Positions 37,801-46,798 of a stretch of 64,000 nt of DNA are shown here, in pieces. The notes under the pieces were generated by a model that worked only from the letters and a program-made list of their open reading frames with translations, was not told where the DNA came from and did not search any database. The DNA comes from a virus: positions 1 through 64,000 of the IMG/VR virus record IMGVR_UViG_3300044712_000822; one strand, 5' to 3'. The first letter of the stretch is position 1, and the number at the start of each line of letters is the position of its first letter. The translations under genes and the position numbers were made by a program.

Positions 37801-40800
37801 CGCGAGGCCGCGTTTTCGTTGCCGACGACGGAGAACAACCGCTTCTCTTGACCGAGCCGCGCCTTGATGTCGGCGACAAGGTGCGCTTCTTCGTTGAAGA
37901 GGCTCTCCTCGTAGGCATTCGTCCCGAACAGGGATTCCTGCTCAACCTGCTTGGATCCAGCCTTGCCTGCCCGGCGAACGACCTCTTCCAGCGCACCCTC
38001 TCGCATATTGGGATGGCCAGCCATGAACTTCGCGACAGCGATCTGCGCCGCCTCGCTGAGGTTGCCCTTGCCGATGATGGCGCCCTGTCGGTGGGTGAGC
38101 CCGCCTCGCACAACGTCGTCGAACAGCACGCCGGTCAACTTCGAGAGAGCGAGGCCGTCTTCGGCCACCTTCCCCTTCATCGAAATTCCGTTCGCGGCGA
38201 GTTCTTCCGGGGTGAGTCCACTGTCCCTGAATACCTTGGCTGCGTCAACAGCCGTGCCCTTGCCATCACCGATGTTGATGAGCGCGCCCTTCAGCCGGGC
38301 CTGTGCTGCGTTGGGGGCATCGACATACCGGACAGACATACTGTCCTCGCCGAGGCGTGCGGCCATCTCGTAGCGGTGGTGACCGTTGACAACGTAGGTC
38401 TTGCCGTCGGCAGGGTCGCGCCAGACCGCGATGGTTCCGGCCTTGTCCCTGTCGAACTTCGTGACGCCTTTGTACTCGTCGGTCACACCACCTTTGAGGT
38501 AGGCGTCCATCTTGTACTGGAACCGCTGCGGGTCGACGTGGAGATCCTCGATCGGAACGCGTATCTCCTTCGGATCGGCAACGACGCGCTGCTGCGCAGG
38601 GGCGGCCTGCGCTCCGCCGAGAGGGATATCCACTTGGCTACCATCTCGCTTGCTAAACGAAATGTGATCCAGTGTAATCTCCTGCCCATCCAGCGCCTTG
38701 TTGCCAGCGAACTTCGTGCCCTCGCCGGGCTTCACGTAGGCCAGCGTTACATGCGGCCGGTATGTCGGATGAGTATCGGTGTGTGGCAGGGCATCCGCGA
38801 TAGCCTTGTTGATCCGATGAAGATCAGGTGATTCAACGTCGACCTTCACGACGTCAGATCCGCTGGCGTTCTTGGCGGGGAAGATACTAGTTTCCCCGAG
38901 GCGAGCACGAACCGGATGCTCCCGCGACAACACTTCGCGTATTTTTTCAATTGCTGCCGGAGAGTCATCATGCAGCCCGTACTTCACGGTGACATGCGGC
39001 TGGCTCTCCCTGCCATCTTCCGCCAGCACGAAATCTGGGATTCTCAGGGATTCCTGCTTTACCTTGTCTGCGACTGGACCAGATAGGTTGGCCTGCGTAG
39101 ATGCAAATTCGTGCGCAGGGGCGGCCTGCTCCGCCCCTGCTGGTGCTGCCTTCGGTTGGATCACCTCCTCTCTCGGGGGTTCCGACTTGAGTGCAGGCAT
39201 GAGATCGTCGACGTGAATTTGAGCGCTGCCCGGGACGCCTACTGGTTGTAGTCCCTCGCGTCCGGAGGGGGGAATTTCTTGCCGGGATGGTCCTTCTGGA
39301 ACTGCTCCTTGTTTTTGAAAAACTGGACCTGCTTCTCCCGGTGCTGCGCTTGGCTCTGCGACTGGTACGTTCCCAGGTTCTTGCCCTTGCCTGATACCAG
39401 CCGGAACTTGTTGCCCACTTTCTCGATCATTGGGGACCTCCAGGTCGTCGACAGTGAATACTTTCGCGGACTTCAGCGGGGTAGCCGGCTCGAATAGTGG
39501 CTTCGCTGGGGCAGGGGGTGCAGGGGCCTCAACAGCAGGCGGCTGTCGGGTTTCGTTATCTATGAACGTCTGGGCCGCATCCTGCGCTGACCGGGGTGCT
39601 TCGAACACGGCAGCGGATTCTGCGGCCGACTTGAACGGTGTGGCCGGCAGCGCTGTGTCTGGCCGCGCCTGCCAGGAATATTCCCATGGCAGCCTGGTGG
39701 AATCTTCGGGGTGAACGTCGGCATAGCCCTGCTGATACGCGGCATCTTGGGCGGCCTTGGTGCGGTCGCCGTACCGTTCGAGCAACTGCTCTTTCCTGGA
39801 TTTAGTAGGCTGGGCTACGGGCTGTTCTGTTTTCGGAACAGACGGCGGCATAATCTCCACCGGCTGCTCATTCGGTGCCGTCTCGCGTGTTCCGAAGTAA
39901 TCGCCAGGGCGTTTCGCCTGCGCCGCGTGCTCCCGCCGCAACTGCTCCAGTTCGATGTTCGCGCGCTGCTCGCCGAGCCGGGCACCCTTGAAGGACGTCC
40001 CATTCGCACCGGGTGCAGCCAGCCCAGCGCCTGTCAGGAAAGCGGCTGCGGTGTCTGTGGGAGATCCGCCACCGATGGCGGTCTCCGCGCCCATCGCTGT
40101 GCCCATGCCAGCCATCCTGGTGGCGGTGCGCGCCGGAGCCATGACGTGCCCTAGGGAGCCGAGCGCGGCACCCTTCGCTCCAGCCAGAGCAGCATGCCCG
40201 AATCCCTTGTCGGCTTCAGATGCGGCGTCGACGGCCGCCATGCCGAGAGGACCACCCAGCACCGCCGTAGCCACGCCATACTTCGCCAGATCGACAGGAG
40301 CCTGTCCGATGGCCTCATACAGGGGCTTCGCCAGCCCCGTGGCCCCCTGCCCTTCGAGTTTGTTCGCCTCTCCCTGGTAGAACTCCTCCACTGGAGTATA
40401 CGGGTTTGCGTTCTCCGTGCCGGCTACGTGGTAGGTAGTCGCCCCGCGAAGCCCAAGATTCGCCGCCCGTGATGCGTCGGCGGCGATCTCATCGCGCCAC
40501 CCCTTGCCAGGCGAGGCAGGAACAGAGGAGGGGACAGGCAGATCTGGCGCGACGGCGGGCTTCGACATATAGGGGTTGCCCGCCATGTCGGCGCCCATCT
40601 GCGCCAAGTTCCCGCCGAGTTTTGCCGTCTTCGCGACAGCGCGATTGTAGCCCTGCTGAATCGACCGCGCCGGCCGGATGATGCTCTCGCTGATGAGGTT
40701 CATCCCGGTTGCGCCGGGCGTCTCCTCCATCTTCACCTTCGGAGCGGCGATGCCCTTGAGAGGGATACCGGCCGCTTGCGATGCCTGCTCGTTGAGATCT

Positions 40801-40856
40801 GGAGGGACCAGATCGTCGACCGAAACCACGAGATCATCTACAGAGTATTTGGGCAT
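34893..40856 (-). CDS. large polyvalent internal virion protein with 2H-phosphoesterase and ParB-like domains
   Basis: 1987 residues. N-terminal 300 residues hydrophobic/Ala-Gly rich. Residues about 590-745 form a 2H phosphoesterase (HVTV at 621 and HVTL at 702, with YRP before the second). Residues about 765-930 are ParB/sulfiredoxin-like (IRVPIEDLHVDPQRF, TYVVNGHHRYEMA, LTHRQGAIIGKG). The C-terminal third resembles LPD38-type polyvalent regions (GANIAFGFANPVGDW, NARVQGARSFVSAFQDRP). Such proteins are packaged and ejected with DNA. Catalysis by the 2H domain is inferred from its motifs. Confidence 0.75.
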   Translation of the reverse strand: MPKYSVDDLVVSVDDLVPPDLNEQASQAAGIPLKGIAAPKVKMEETPGATGMNLISESIIRPARSIQQGYNRAVAKTAKLGGNLAQMGADMAGNPYMSKPAVAPDLPVPSSVPASPGKGWRDEIAADASRAANLGLRGATTYHVAGTENANPYTPVEEFYQGEANKLEGQGATGLAKPLYEAIGQAPVDLAKYGVATAVLGGPLGMAAVDAASEADKGFGHAALAGAKGAALGSLGHVMAPARTATRMAGMGTAMGAETAIGGGSPTDTAAAFLTGAGLAAPGANGTSFKGARLGEQRANIELEQLRREHAAQAKRPGDYFGTRETAPNEQPVEIMPPSVPKTEQPVAQPTKSRKEQLLERYGDRTKAAQDAAYQQGYADVHPEDSTRLPWEYSWQARPDTALPATPFKSAAESAAVFEAPRSAQDAAQTFIDNETRQPPAVEAPAPPAPAKPLFEPATPLKSAKVFTVDDLEVPNDRESGQQVPAGIRQGQEPGNVPVAEPSAAPGEAGPVFQKQGAVPEGPSRQEIPPSGREGLQPVGVPGSAQIHVDDLMPALKSEPPREEVIQPKAAPAGAEQAAPAHEFASTQANLSGPVADKVKQESLRIPDFVLAEDGRESQPHVTVKYGLHDDSPAAIEKIREVLSREHPVRARLGETSIFPAKNASGSDVVKVDVESPDLHRINKAIADALPHTDTHPTYRPHVTLAYVKPGEGTKFAGNKALDGQEITLDHISFSKRDGSQVDIPLGGAQAAPAQQRVVADPKEIRVPIEDLHVDPQRFQYKMDAYLKGGVTDEYKGVTKFDRDKAGTIAVWRDPADGKTYVVNGHHRYEMAARLGEDSMSVRYVDAPNAAQARLKGALINIGDGKGTAVDAAKVFRDSGLTPEELAANGISMKGKVAEDGLALSKLTGVLFDDVVRGGLTHRQGAIIGKGNLSEAAQIAVAKFMAGHPNMREGALEEVVRRAGKAGSKQVEQESLFGTNAYEESLFNEEAHLVADIKARLGQEKRLFSVVGNENAASRLAGAGNKIEAERNAQIAGEAGEALGVFDALQDKSGPIADAIAQAAREVADGKPRKQVADQLYGIVRAEVSKAVRGGEGGVPAEPGGGVASGPSEGPGLFDAPSGVSPRRLADQGGFLTIPGKQPAPPMDAAEQARATLAAKREAARKGKEYSLLEKLTKRKAEFVDNLSPILDVLAKNNDSSRRDFSNAADRSLGSRELAEREIRDGGLMRAIQAADDYQALNDFLVAKEAIRESQGKDRATGVDLAGAKAIYNKYVNMPANESGITYGQLAKEVGLAGDRLLDYSVKSGLVSQQIAGVWRQQYGTEHVPLSRIMGAIEDASANMSGTKATASLSAQSVYQKRVGSERAIENPLETMLDRTRKAFEQGEKNKAAALLASYANKPGMQGLLQEVSEADSKTSFTYLRDGKKVVIQTTPEIAAAAKCLNAQQMNKTLALIMNGPARLARMGTTGANIAFGFANPVGDWFTTLVNSKEYRDTSLNPKVFGQAFAAAYFHNQTWSRIEKTGAGFTSLDLFRETMPQTVGGMRKFRSAKDYAKHLVDAEGFKGNKVKWAVGIPVKRAAGLIRAIEDFNNRGEQFGRARLFLGTERANLRRGATPAEAEAAGVHAANNELPNYRRHGDVTNGLGGAILYLNARVQGARSFVSAFQDRPVQTATKIMVGVYAPMAMLTVANMYDEKRRAIYRDIPEYEKEGYMIYIAPGAVKNEKTGRYDGVFKMKMAPDIGAIATPVRRAIEAQMGGEKVNPLQDVARPIAGSVLPFDPSPRGMWAGLLPQAAKPSTEYATNFDTFRQKPIVNQRLQDLPVEEQVAPNTSGTMKKLAGALNAPPIKVEQFVKSTLGGWTPQLLNLADTAAAAAGAIKPEEIGGETLPTAVLKRFTSAAGGAQENSYYTLRREAQEKAARAAIKRIRANPAFDAFDEQQKKRAINSAANQARQSVIKAEGGKSIRTATPERKVEIMKEFLRRLPE

Positions 40857-40863
40857 TTATTGC

Positions 40864-42141
40864 CTACTCGAAAACCACTGAGCCGTCCGGATTGAATCCC
40901 TTGATAATCGCCTCTTTGCCGTCTTTTGTTTTTGCTCGCTGCCCAGCCCTGAACACATGCCCTGAAGAGCTCTTGAATTCAGGGAGCAGCTTCTGCCCGG
41001 CTGCTGGCTTCGGCGGCGCAGGCGGCTTAGGAGGCGCTTGGCCGACTCCCTGTAATACCGGGGCGCGCTCCTGCGTAATGCTCCCTCCCAGGTTCACGAT
41101 CTCCTGGAGATAGGACTCCTGGATCTGCTCCTTCTTTTTGTTGAGCCGGTCCTGGATTTCCTTCTTTGCCGGCTCCAGCAGGGTGTAGTCGATGGCAATT
41201 TTCCCGTCAGGGCCCTTTTTCTGGTAGGGGTTGGTAAGCCCTGCGGTCAACTCTGCTGTCTCCTTTGCGGCCTCTTCTTCTGCCGCCGCCAGTCGGCTCG
41301 CCTTGACCCGCTCCGCCATCTGGAATTGGCCGGGCTTCCCTCTCTCGTCGCCGCTTCCGGCTCCACCAACCTTCGGAGGCCGGATTACATTCTTGCCCGC
41401 GATGTAATTGATCCGGTCTGGCCCCTTCAGCCCCATCTGGTTAGCTTCTTTCATCCGGCGAGCCGTGGCGGCTTCGTCCATCTCTTCCCTCGTGGGAGCC
41501 ATCGGCTTCATCGGCCCACCCTCGCCGATCACCCTCCCAGTCAGAGGGTCAATCGCCCGGGCGCCTGGTGACAGGACTGTCGGCGCGGGCTGTTTCGGGT
41601 GACGCATCTCATAGTCAATCTGCGCCTGCTTGCGGTCCTCCGTCTCTCCCTGCCTCGCCCACAATCCGCCCTGCGCCTCGGCCTGCGCCTGCCGCCGCTG
41701 CTGCTCTGCCTGGTTCGCGGCGATCTTCGCGCGGGCTTCCGCAGCACCGACGTCCTGCCCGTACTCATTCATTTGCCGGGTGTACTTCGGATGAATTACC
41801 GCCGGATTCAGGAACATCTCCCCGACAGTCTGCAGTGCGCCCTTCCAGCCCTTCGCGGGTTGGAGTTGCGGGCGATTCGCGATGGTCTGCTTCAGTTCCT
41901 CGTCGGCATTCATGGCGGCGCGCGTACTCTCGCGAGCATCGTCTGCCGTGCGCCATGCCGGCATCTGCGGGCTGGCTGACTGCGCCGGCATCTGCGGGGG
42001 AGCCTCGACCGGCGGCGGCTCCTGGGCGAGACGCGGAGGCGGCGGAGGGATGTACTTCAGCTTCCGAGGGTCGAGCGGGTCGAGGGCCTCATCGTACTTC
42101 GGCTTGTTCGGGTCATTGAGATATTCCAAGGGATCGTACAT
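40864..42141 (-). CDS. internal virion protein candidate
   Basis: 425 residues, mostly helical and charged. Pro-rich N-terminus, then coiled coil with Gln/Arg (KIAANQAEQQRRQAQAEAQG), and a small C-terminal beta domain (SGHVFRAGQRAKTKDGKEAI). It lies between two other likely internal proteins, so it probably belongs to the podovirus ejection apparatus. No named family. Confidence 0.5.
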   Translation of the reverse strand: MYDPLEYLNDPNKPKYDEALDPLDPRKLKYIPPPPPRLAQEPPPVEAPPQMPAQSASPQMPAWRTADDARESTRAAMNADEELKQTIANRPQLQPAKGWKGALQTVGEMFLNPAVIHPKYTRQMNEYGQDVGAAEARAKIAANQAEQQRRQAQAEAQGGLWARQGETEDRKQAQIDYEMRHPKQPAPTVLSPGARAIDPLTGRVIGEGGPMKPMAPTREEMDEAATARRMKEANQMGLKGPDRINYIAGKNVIRPPKVGGAGSGDERGKPGQFQMAERVKASRLAAAEEEAAKETAELTAGLTNPYQKKGPDGKIAIDYTLLEPAKKEIQDRLNKKKEQIQESYLQEIVNLGGSITQERAPVLQGVGQAPPKPPAPPKPAAGQKLLPEFKSSSGHVFRAGQRAKTKDGKEAIIKGFNPDGSVVFE

Positions 42142-42143
42142 CG

Positions 42144-43898
42144 TTACCCCCCAAATGCTTTTTTCGTGGCGGCGCTGGCAACTCCGCCTACAACGCCCTT
42201 GAGGACGCTACCCCAGCCACTCGCATCCTTCGCCGTCTGGTAGTTCTGGTTGTTCCGGGTCGCGGTGTTCGCCGCCCCCGTCATCGTGCCGTAGTTCTCG
42301 ATCCGCTGGGCGTTGGCGGTGTTCACGTTATTGCTGGCTTGGGACTGCTGGCCGGTGAGGAATCCGCGGCCCTCAGCCTCTTCCGCTTTCTTCTGGTTCG
42401 CTACCGTCGTCGCGTTCGCCGTCGACCGATCCGCAACGCCAAATCCCTGGTTGGCCTTCTGCTGCTGGGCGAACTGGGTCGCCCCCTGGCGGTTCGTGGC
42501 CACCGTGCCGGCGCGCTGCGTCCCGGCTGCGTCAATCTGCTGCTGCAGGGCGATGCCGGTATTCTGGTTCGCCTGGTTCGCCGCCTGCTTCCGCGCCGCC
42601 AGTTCCAGTTCGGTCGAAACCCCCACGTCCTGCTTGTTCTTCTCAGCCGCCAGCCGCTGCGCCGCGATGTTTTTCTCGGCATCCGAGAGATATCCCGTGA
42701 GGGATTGTTCCGCCCCGAGGCGGGTTTTCTCGGAACTCAGCGCAGAATTCACGCCGAGGTCGGCAAGCGAGAGTTCCGCGTTGCTGCGGAGGCCGGCGTA
42801 GTTGTTGGCGCCCTGCATCCGGAGCCCTTCGGCGTCCATTAGGGTTTTCCGCTGCGCGGCGTCGGCGCCCACTTCGGCATTCGCCCGGGCGTCGGCACTG
42901 TCCACCGCGGATTGCTGATCGAGGCGCGCGCGAGCTGCGGCAACGGCCAGGGGTGAGGCGTTCCCGGAGGCAGCCGCGCGCATCTGGAGGTCCTGTTGCG
43001 CCGCCCGGTACTGGTTTCCGACCTGGCGCTGGCTCTTGTTGATGATGGCCTCGCGCTGCGCGTCCGTCATCCGCATGCCCGTGGTGTCGGCATGCAGGTC
43101 GTTGTAGTTGATGGCGTCCCGAACGTTCGTGCCGGCCGTCCCCACGGTGCGATTCACACCAGCCGCAACGCCCCTGTCCATCTTCAGGGCTGTCGGGTCG
43201 ATGGCCCCGCGCTGGGATGCGGCAACTTCGCCGGTCATGTTCTGGAGCGCATCATTGCCGGCGTCCCGCTCTGCGCGGACGTATCTGCCTGCGTCGTTCT
43301 CGATTTGGTCGGTGGTGGAGGGGTCGTAATAGGCACGGGCCTTCTCGGGGTCGCCGAGCATCGCCGCCTGTTCGTCGCCGGTCAGTTGCAGTTCTTGCGC
43401 CTGCTCCGGGGTATATTCCAGACCCTTCAGCCGCTCGTCATTGAGGATTCGCTTGGTGGTGTCGGCGTCGTATCCGCCCTGCCCGGAAAGGATCGGGTTG
43501 TACTGGTCGATGGCCTTCTTCTGGAAATACCCTTCGTCGAGCCCTGCCTGGTTCGCCCGGTTCTGCAAACTGCCGGCAATGGCGCCGCCCTCGGCATAGG
43601 CCATCTGCCGGTCCTGGAGCGCCATCCCGCCGGGGTCCTTGTCGCTCACCGCCGCCGGGTTGTAGGTGCTGGTTGCCGGCGCGCCGCTGCGCGAGTAGTC
43701 GCCGAGAACATTCGGGCCACCGTAGGATTCGTCTCCGCCCGTGCTGTAGATGACGCCGGGGGGAGGACCCCCAGGTGTAGTGGGGCGGTTGACATCGGCA
43801 GTTTCCCCCATGCCGCCATAGGCCGCCAGATCCTGGGGGCTCAGTAGTCTATCCGTAGCCGTCGACCCGAAGCGTTTTTTGGAGTCGGTGAATGTCAT
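42144..43898 (-). CDS. internal virion protein candidate, Ala/Gln-rich helical
   Basis: 584 residues. After a Gly/Pro N-terminus, residues 180-570 are long helices rich in Ala, Gln and Asn (RQVGNQYRAAQQDLQMRAAA, IAAQRLAAEKNKQD, RAGTVATNRQGATQFAQQQK), with a hydrophobic C-terminus (WGSVLKGVVGGVASAATKK). Composition and position match podovirus internal core or ejection proteins. Confidence 0.55.
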   Translation of the reverse strand: MTFTDSKKRFGSTATDRLLSPQDLAAYGGMGETADVNRPTTPGGPPPGVIYSTGGDESYGGPNVLGDYSRSGAPATSTYNPAAVSDKDPGGMALQDRQMAYAEGGAIAGSLQNRANQAGLDEGYFQKKAIDQYNPILSGQGGYDADTTKRILNDERLKGLEYTPEQAQELQLTGDEQAAMLGDPEKARAYYDPSTTDQIENDAGRYVRAERDAGNDALQNMTGEVAASQRGAIDPTALKMDRGVAAGVNRTVGTAGTNVRDAINYNDLHADTTGMRMTDAQREAIINKSQRQVGNQYRAAQQDLQMRAAASGNASPLAVAAARARLDQQSAVDSADARANAEVGADAAQRKTLMDAEGLRMQGANNYAGLRSNAELSLADLGVNSALSSEKTRLGAEQSLTGYLSDAEKNIAAQRLAAEKNKQDVGVSTELELAARKQAANQANQNTGIALQQQIDAAGTQRAGTVATNRQGATQFAQQQKANQGFGVADRSTANATTVANQKKAEEAEGRGFLTGQQSQASNNVNTANAQRIENYGTMTGAANTATRNNQNYQTAKDASGWGSVLKGVVGGVASAATKKAFGG

Positions 43899-43907
43899 GA
43901 TGCCTCC

Positions 43908-44873
43908 TTAGACTGGCGGGCTGGTGATGCCCATCGGGATGGTGTGCGTGTGGTTGTCGGCGCCGCCGGGATCTGTCGTCGTGCTGGACCCTGCGTAATA
44001 GTGGGCGTGGTTCCCGGTGGAGAAATAGGCAGCCACCAGCGCGGCCAGCGAGGCGACAGACATGGAAGCGAGGGTGGAACCGTTCCAGTAGAGCACCAGC
44101 CCAGAAGTGAGGCCCGTTCCGGCCACATCCGCCGCCGCGCCCAGGTCGATTTTCGCGGTTTTGAGTTTCTTCGACGCGTCGAGTTTCAGGGGCATCGACG
44201 CGGACAAACCAGACGCGGAGAACTGGGCGTTCCCGGACTCCAGGACAACCGCCTCGCCGGGGCCGCTGTAAACCTCCAGCCGCCCTGGCGTGGCGCGGGT
44301 GTATTTCCCCGTCGCCGGGTCGTAAACCGTGATGCGCCCGCTGCCTGAGCCGTTCGCCACTTCGGCGATGACGCTGGCCTCGGCATCGTTCCACACATAC
44401 AGGCCGCTGTCACCCATCGCCGCCTTGAACCCGCTGACGTCGTTCTTGACCTGGATGCCCATTGTCCCATTGGGGTCGATGTAGTTCCCGAGGGTGGTGG
44501 TGGCGCCATCCTTCTGGACGATGATGATAGCGTTCCGGATGTTCAGCGTACCGGTATTGTCGACGAAGAGGTTCGCGGTGTCAGGGCCAGTACCGCCGAT
44601 GTAGACCTGCGCGAAAAACGCGCCGATGTATTTGTCCTGCGCCCCGATCCAGGCGATGAGGTTACCGTCCTGGTCGGTGACGACAATCGGGTCCTGCGCC
44701 TCTGGCGTGGACTGCAGGGTTTTGTAGATGCGCTCGAAATGCTGCTGGACGAGAGAAAGAGCCTGCGCCGTCTCGGGGCTTACCCTTCTGAATGCGTCTG
44801 CGAGTTGTAGGAGCGATGGGGGTGTCTTCTCATCTTTTGAAAGAAGGGGCTTTATGATGCCCGACTGAATCAC
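43908..44873 (-). CDS. tail fibre or spike candidate with HxH tip
   Basis: 321 residues without signal peptide. Helical N-terminus (ALSLVQQHFERIYKTLQ), then repeated fibre-like beta segments (AQDPIVVTDQDGNLIAWIGA, GSGRITVYDPATGKYTRATP), ending in GNHAHYYAG and DNHTHTIPMG. HxH pairs near the end recall metal-threaded fibre tips such as T4 gp37. Adjacent to the nozzle gene, so likely a virion fibre. Confidence 0.6.
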   Translation of the reverse strand: MIQSGIIKPLLSKDEKTPPSLLQLADAFRRVSPETAQALSLVQQHFERIYKTLQSTPEAQDPIVVTDQDGNLIAWIGAQDKYIGAFFAQVYIGGTGPDTANLFVDNTGTLNIRNAIIIVQKDGATTTLGNYIDPNGTMGIQVKNDVSGFKAAMGDSGLYVWNDAEASVIAEVANGSGSGRITVYDPATGKYTRATPGRLEVYSGPGEAVVLESGNAQFSASGLSASMPLKLDASKKLKTAKIDLGAAADVAGTGLTSGLVLYWNGSTLASMSVASLAALVAAYFSTGNHAHYYAGSSTTTDPGGADNHTHTIPMGITSPPV

Positions 44874-44876
44874 AAT

Positions 44877-46793
44877 CTACCTCCGGGTCAGATGTGCGCT
44901 GTAGTAAACGCGAACTGCTGACAAGAGGAAATAGCCATTCAGCTCTTCCACTCTGATGCGGAGCGATTCCTGCTCCGAGCTCAAAAACCATTGTCGCAGA
45001 GGTTCCTTCCCAGGGGAAGACTCCAATGCGATTGGCAAAGCAGAAACTTGCTTTACCCGTCCCATCCCGTAGGCTGTCAAATACAGAGATCCCGCCCCCT
45101 TCACCCGGAAGTGGGCGCCGTGGAACTGTCTCACCTGCCCCGGCGTCGTCTTCGGCGGGAGGAGTGAGGTTTCAAACTGTGACCGGATAGCCAGGCCGTC
45201 GTCGTTGTACGGCTGCGCGTCTTGCGCGTTCTTCTGGCGGTAGATCTTCGTGCCGCTGGCCTCCCAGACCTCCTGCAGGCTGGTCGTCGGGTTCGTGCCG
45301 ATGCAGCCGGCACCGATGGCCCGGCCGTCGTACCAGGAGTCAGGAGAGAACGCGATCTCTTCGGGGGAGGTGCCGTTCGTGTAGTCGAACGTGAACCGGT
45401 AGTTCGCCTGGGTCGCGCCGTCGAGCGGCACCCACACGCGGACTTTCTGGTTTTTCGCGTCGTCCACCACTACGATTTCAGCGGCCGCGTTCCAGTTGAT
45501 GCGCGCCCACCAGTCTGCTACATAATAGCTGACCGGCTTGTCCGGATACGCTCCGCCCTGGAACAGGTAGAGCCCGCCCGTGTGCGCCACCCAGGCGTAA
45601 CCCTGCGAGGGATTCGCGGACACGCACCGCGGCGCCAGAACGCCGATCCGGCCGTCTACCAGTTGCATCGTCGGCCACTGAACCGGAACCAGCCCGTTGT
45701 CGGAGGTGTAGTAGGTCCAGTTCGGGCCCAGGATATAGAGCCCGTTCGGCATCATGAACGCCGTGACCATCCGCCGGAATCCGGGCAGGGAAAGAACATG
45801 CTGATCGGCGGTGATGTGCTGCGGCTTCTCCGGCTCGCTCACCCACATTTGGGAGAGGCCGTTGAGTTCCGCGATGTACCCGATCCGGTTACCGATTTCC
45901 ACCACCACGCTGGGATTGAAGGGGCCATTGCCCGTGATGTCCTGGCTGAACAGAGAGAGGTTCTCTGTGACATCCGTACCCGTGGCCTCCAGGTCTGCGT
46001 CGGAGATATCAGCCAACGCGCCCACCACAAACGAGGACCCGCCGGGGACGGCCGCGCCCAGGCTGGGGACCAAATACCATCGGTTCAGATTCTTGGTGGT
46101 GGTGATGACTGGGTAAACCTTCGTCACCTCAACCGGCCAGGTTGTCGTCGGCGCAATCGAGAACACGAGTTGCTTGTCGCCGGCGGCGGTAAAATCGACA
46201 ATCCCTGAGATTGTGCCCTGATACCCGGTCCTGGTTTCGGCGATGAAGCCAAGCCGGTGGAGCCCCGCCGTGATGTTCCCCGTGGAGAGTTCGGACGGCG
46301 TGATTGTCGCCGCCACACGCCCCAGGAATGCGCGGTCCACCTCCAGCGCCGAGCCGTTGACGTTCACGATGCGGCAGGGGCCAGCGCCGCGGCCGCTGGA
46401 ATTCTGACAGGCGATATAAACCCGGTTGCCGCCAGACACGATGCTGGCCGACACCATGGCCGCCTGAGTGAACAGCGTATACGGCTCAACCCCGCTGGGC
46501 GAGCCGATGCTGAAATAGCATTTCGCCACTCCGGCAGCGTTCACGTAGAACAGGTAATTGCCCGCGAGGCTGACAGCATCGGGGGTTTTCACCCAATTGA
46601 AGAGGCTCCGTACGGCCTCGTTAGGGTTCAGCAGTTGACCGAATCCGAAACGAGTCCGTACGGCTCCCGGCTGGTATTCCACATTCTCGGCAAACCGGCT
46701 CCCCTCCATCGGCACGTCGGACTCCTCCATGGCTGTCCAGGGCCCACGGAAAGTCGTGATGTCGACGTAAGGGTAGCCGGAGATCAGCGACAT
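44877..46793 (-). CDS. tail nozzle-like protein (beta-propeller)
   Basis: 638 residues. N-terminal RFAENVEYQPGAVRTRFGFG is typical of podovirus tail nozzle/tubular-B-like proteins, followed by repeated beta blades (RVYIACQN, NRIGYIAELNGLSQMWVSEP, MVTAFMMPNGLYILGPNW, WVAHTGGLYLFQGGAY). It would form the distal tail tube through which DNA leaves. Sits between adaptor-type genes and the fibre. Confidence 0.65.
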   Translation of the reverse strand: MSLISGYPYVDITTFRGPWTAMEESDVPMEGSRFAENVEYQPGAVRTRFGFGQLLNPNEAVRSLFNWVKTPDAVSLAGNYLFYVNAAGVAKCYFSIGSPSGVEPYTLFTQAAMVSASIVSGGNRVYIACQNSSGRGAGPCRIVNVNGSALEVDRAFLGRVAATITPSELSTGNITAGLHRLGFIAETRTGYQGTISGIVDFTAAGDKQLVFSIAPTTTWPVEVTKVYPVITTTKNLNRWYLVPSLGAAVPGGSSFVVGALADISDADLEATGTDVTENLSLFSQDITGNGPFNPSVVVEIGNRIGYIAELNGLSQMWVSEPEKPQHITADQHVLSLPGFRRMVTAFMMPNGLYILGPNWTYYTSDNGLVPVQWPTMQLVDGRIGVLAPRCVSANPSQGYAWVAHTGGLYLFQGGAYPDKPVSYYVADWWARINWNAAAEIVVVDDAKNQKVRVWVPLDGATQANYRFTFDYTNGTSPEEIAFSPDSWYDGRAIGAGCIGTNPTTSLQEVWEASGTKIYRQKNAQDAQPYNDDGLAIRSQFETSLLPPKTTPGQVRQFHGAHFRVKGAGSLYLTAYGMGRVKQVSALPIALESSPGKEPLRQWFLSSEQESLRIRVEELNGYFLLSAVRVYYSAHLTRR

Positions 46794-46798
46794 GACGC

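Noticed and set aside
37620-38831. 403-residue plus-strand frame
   Set aside because: Antisense shadow of the polyvalent protein, whose domains are recognisable; a result of high GC.
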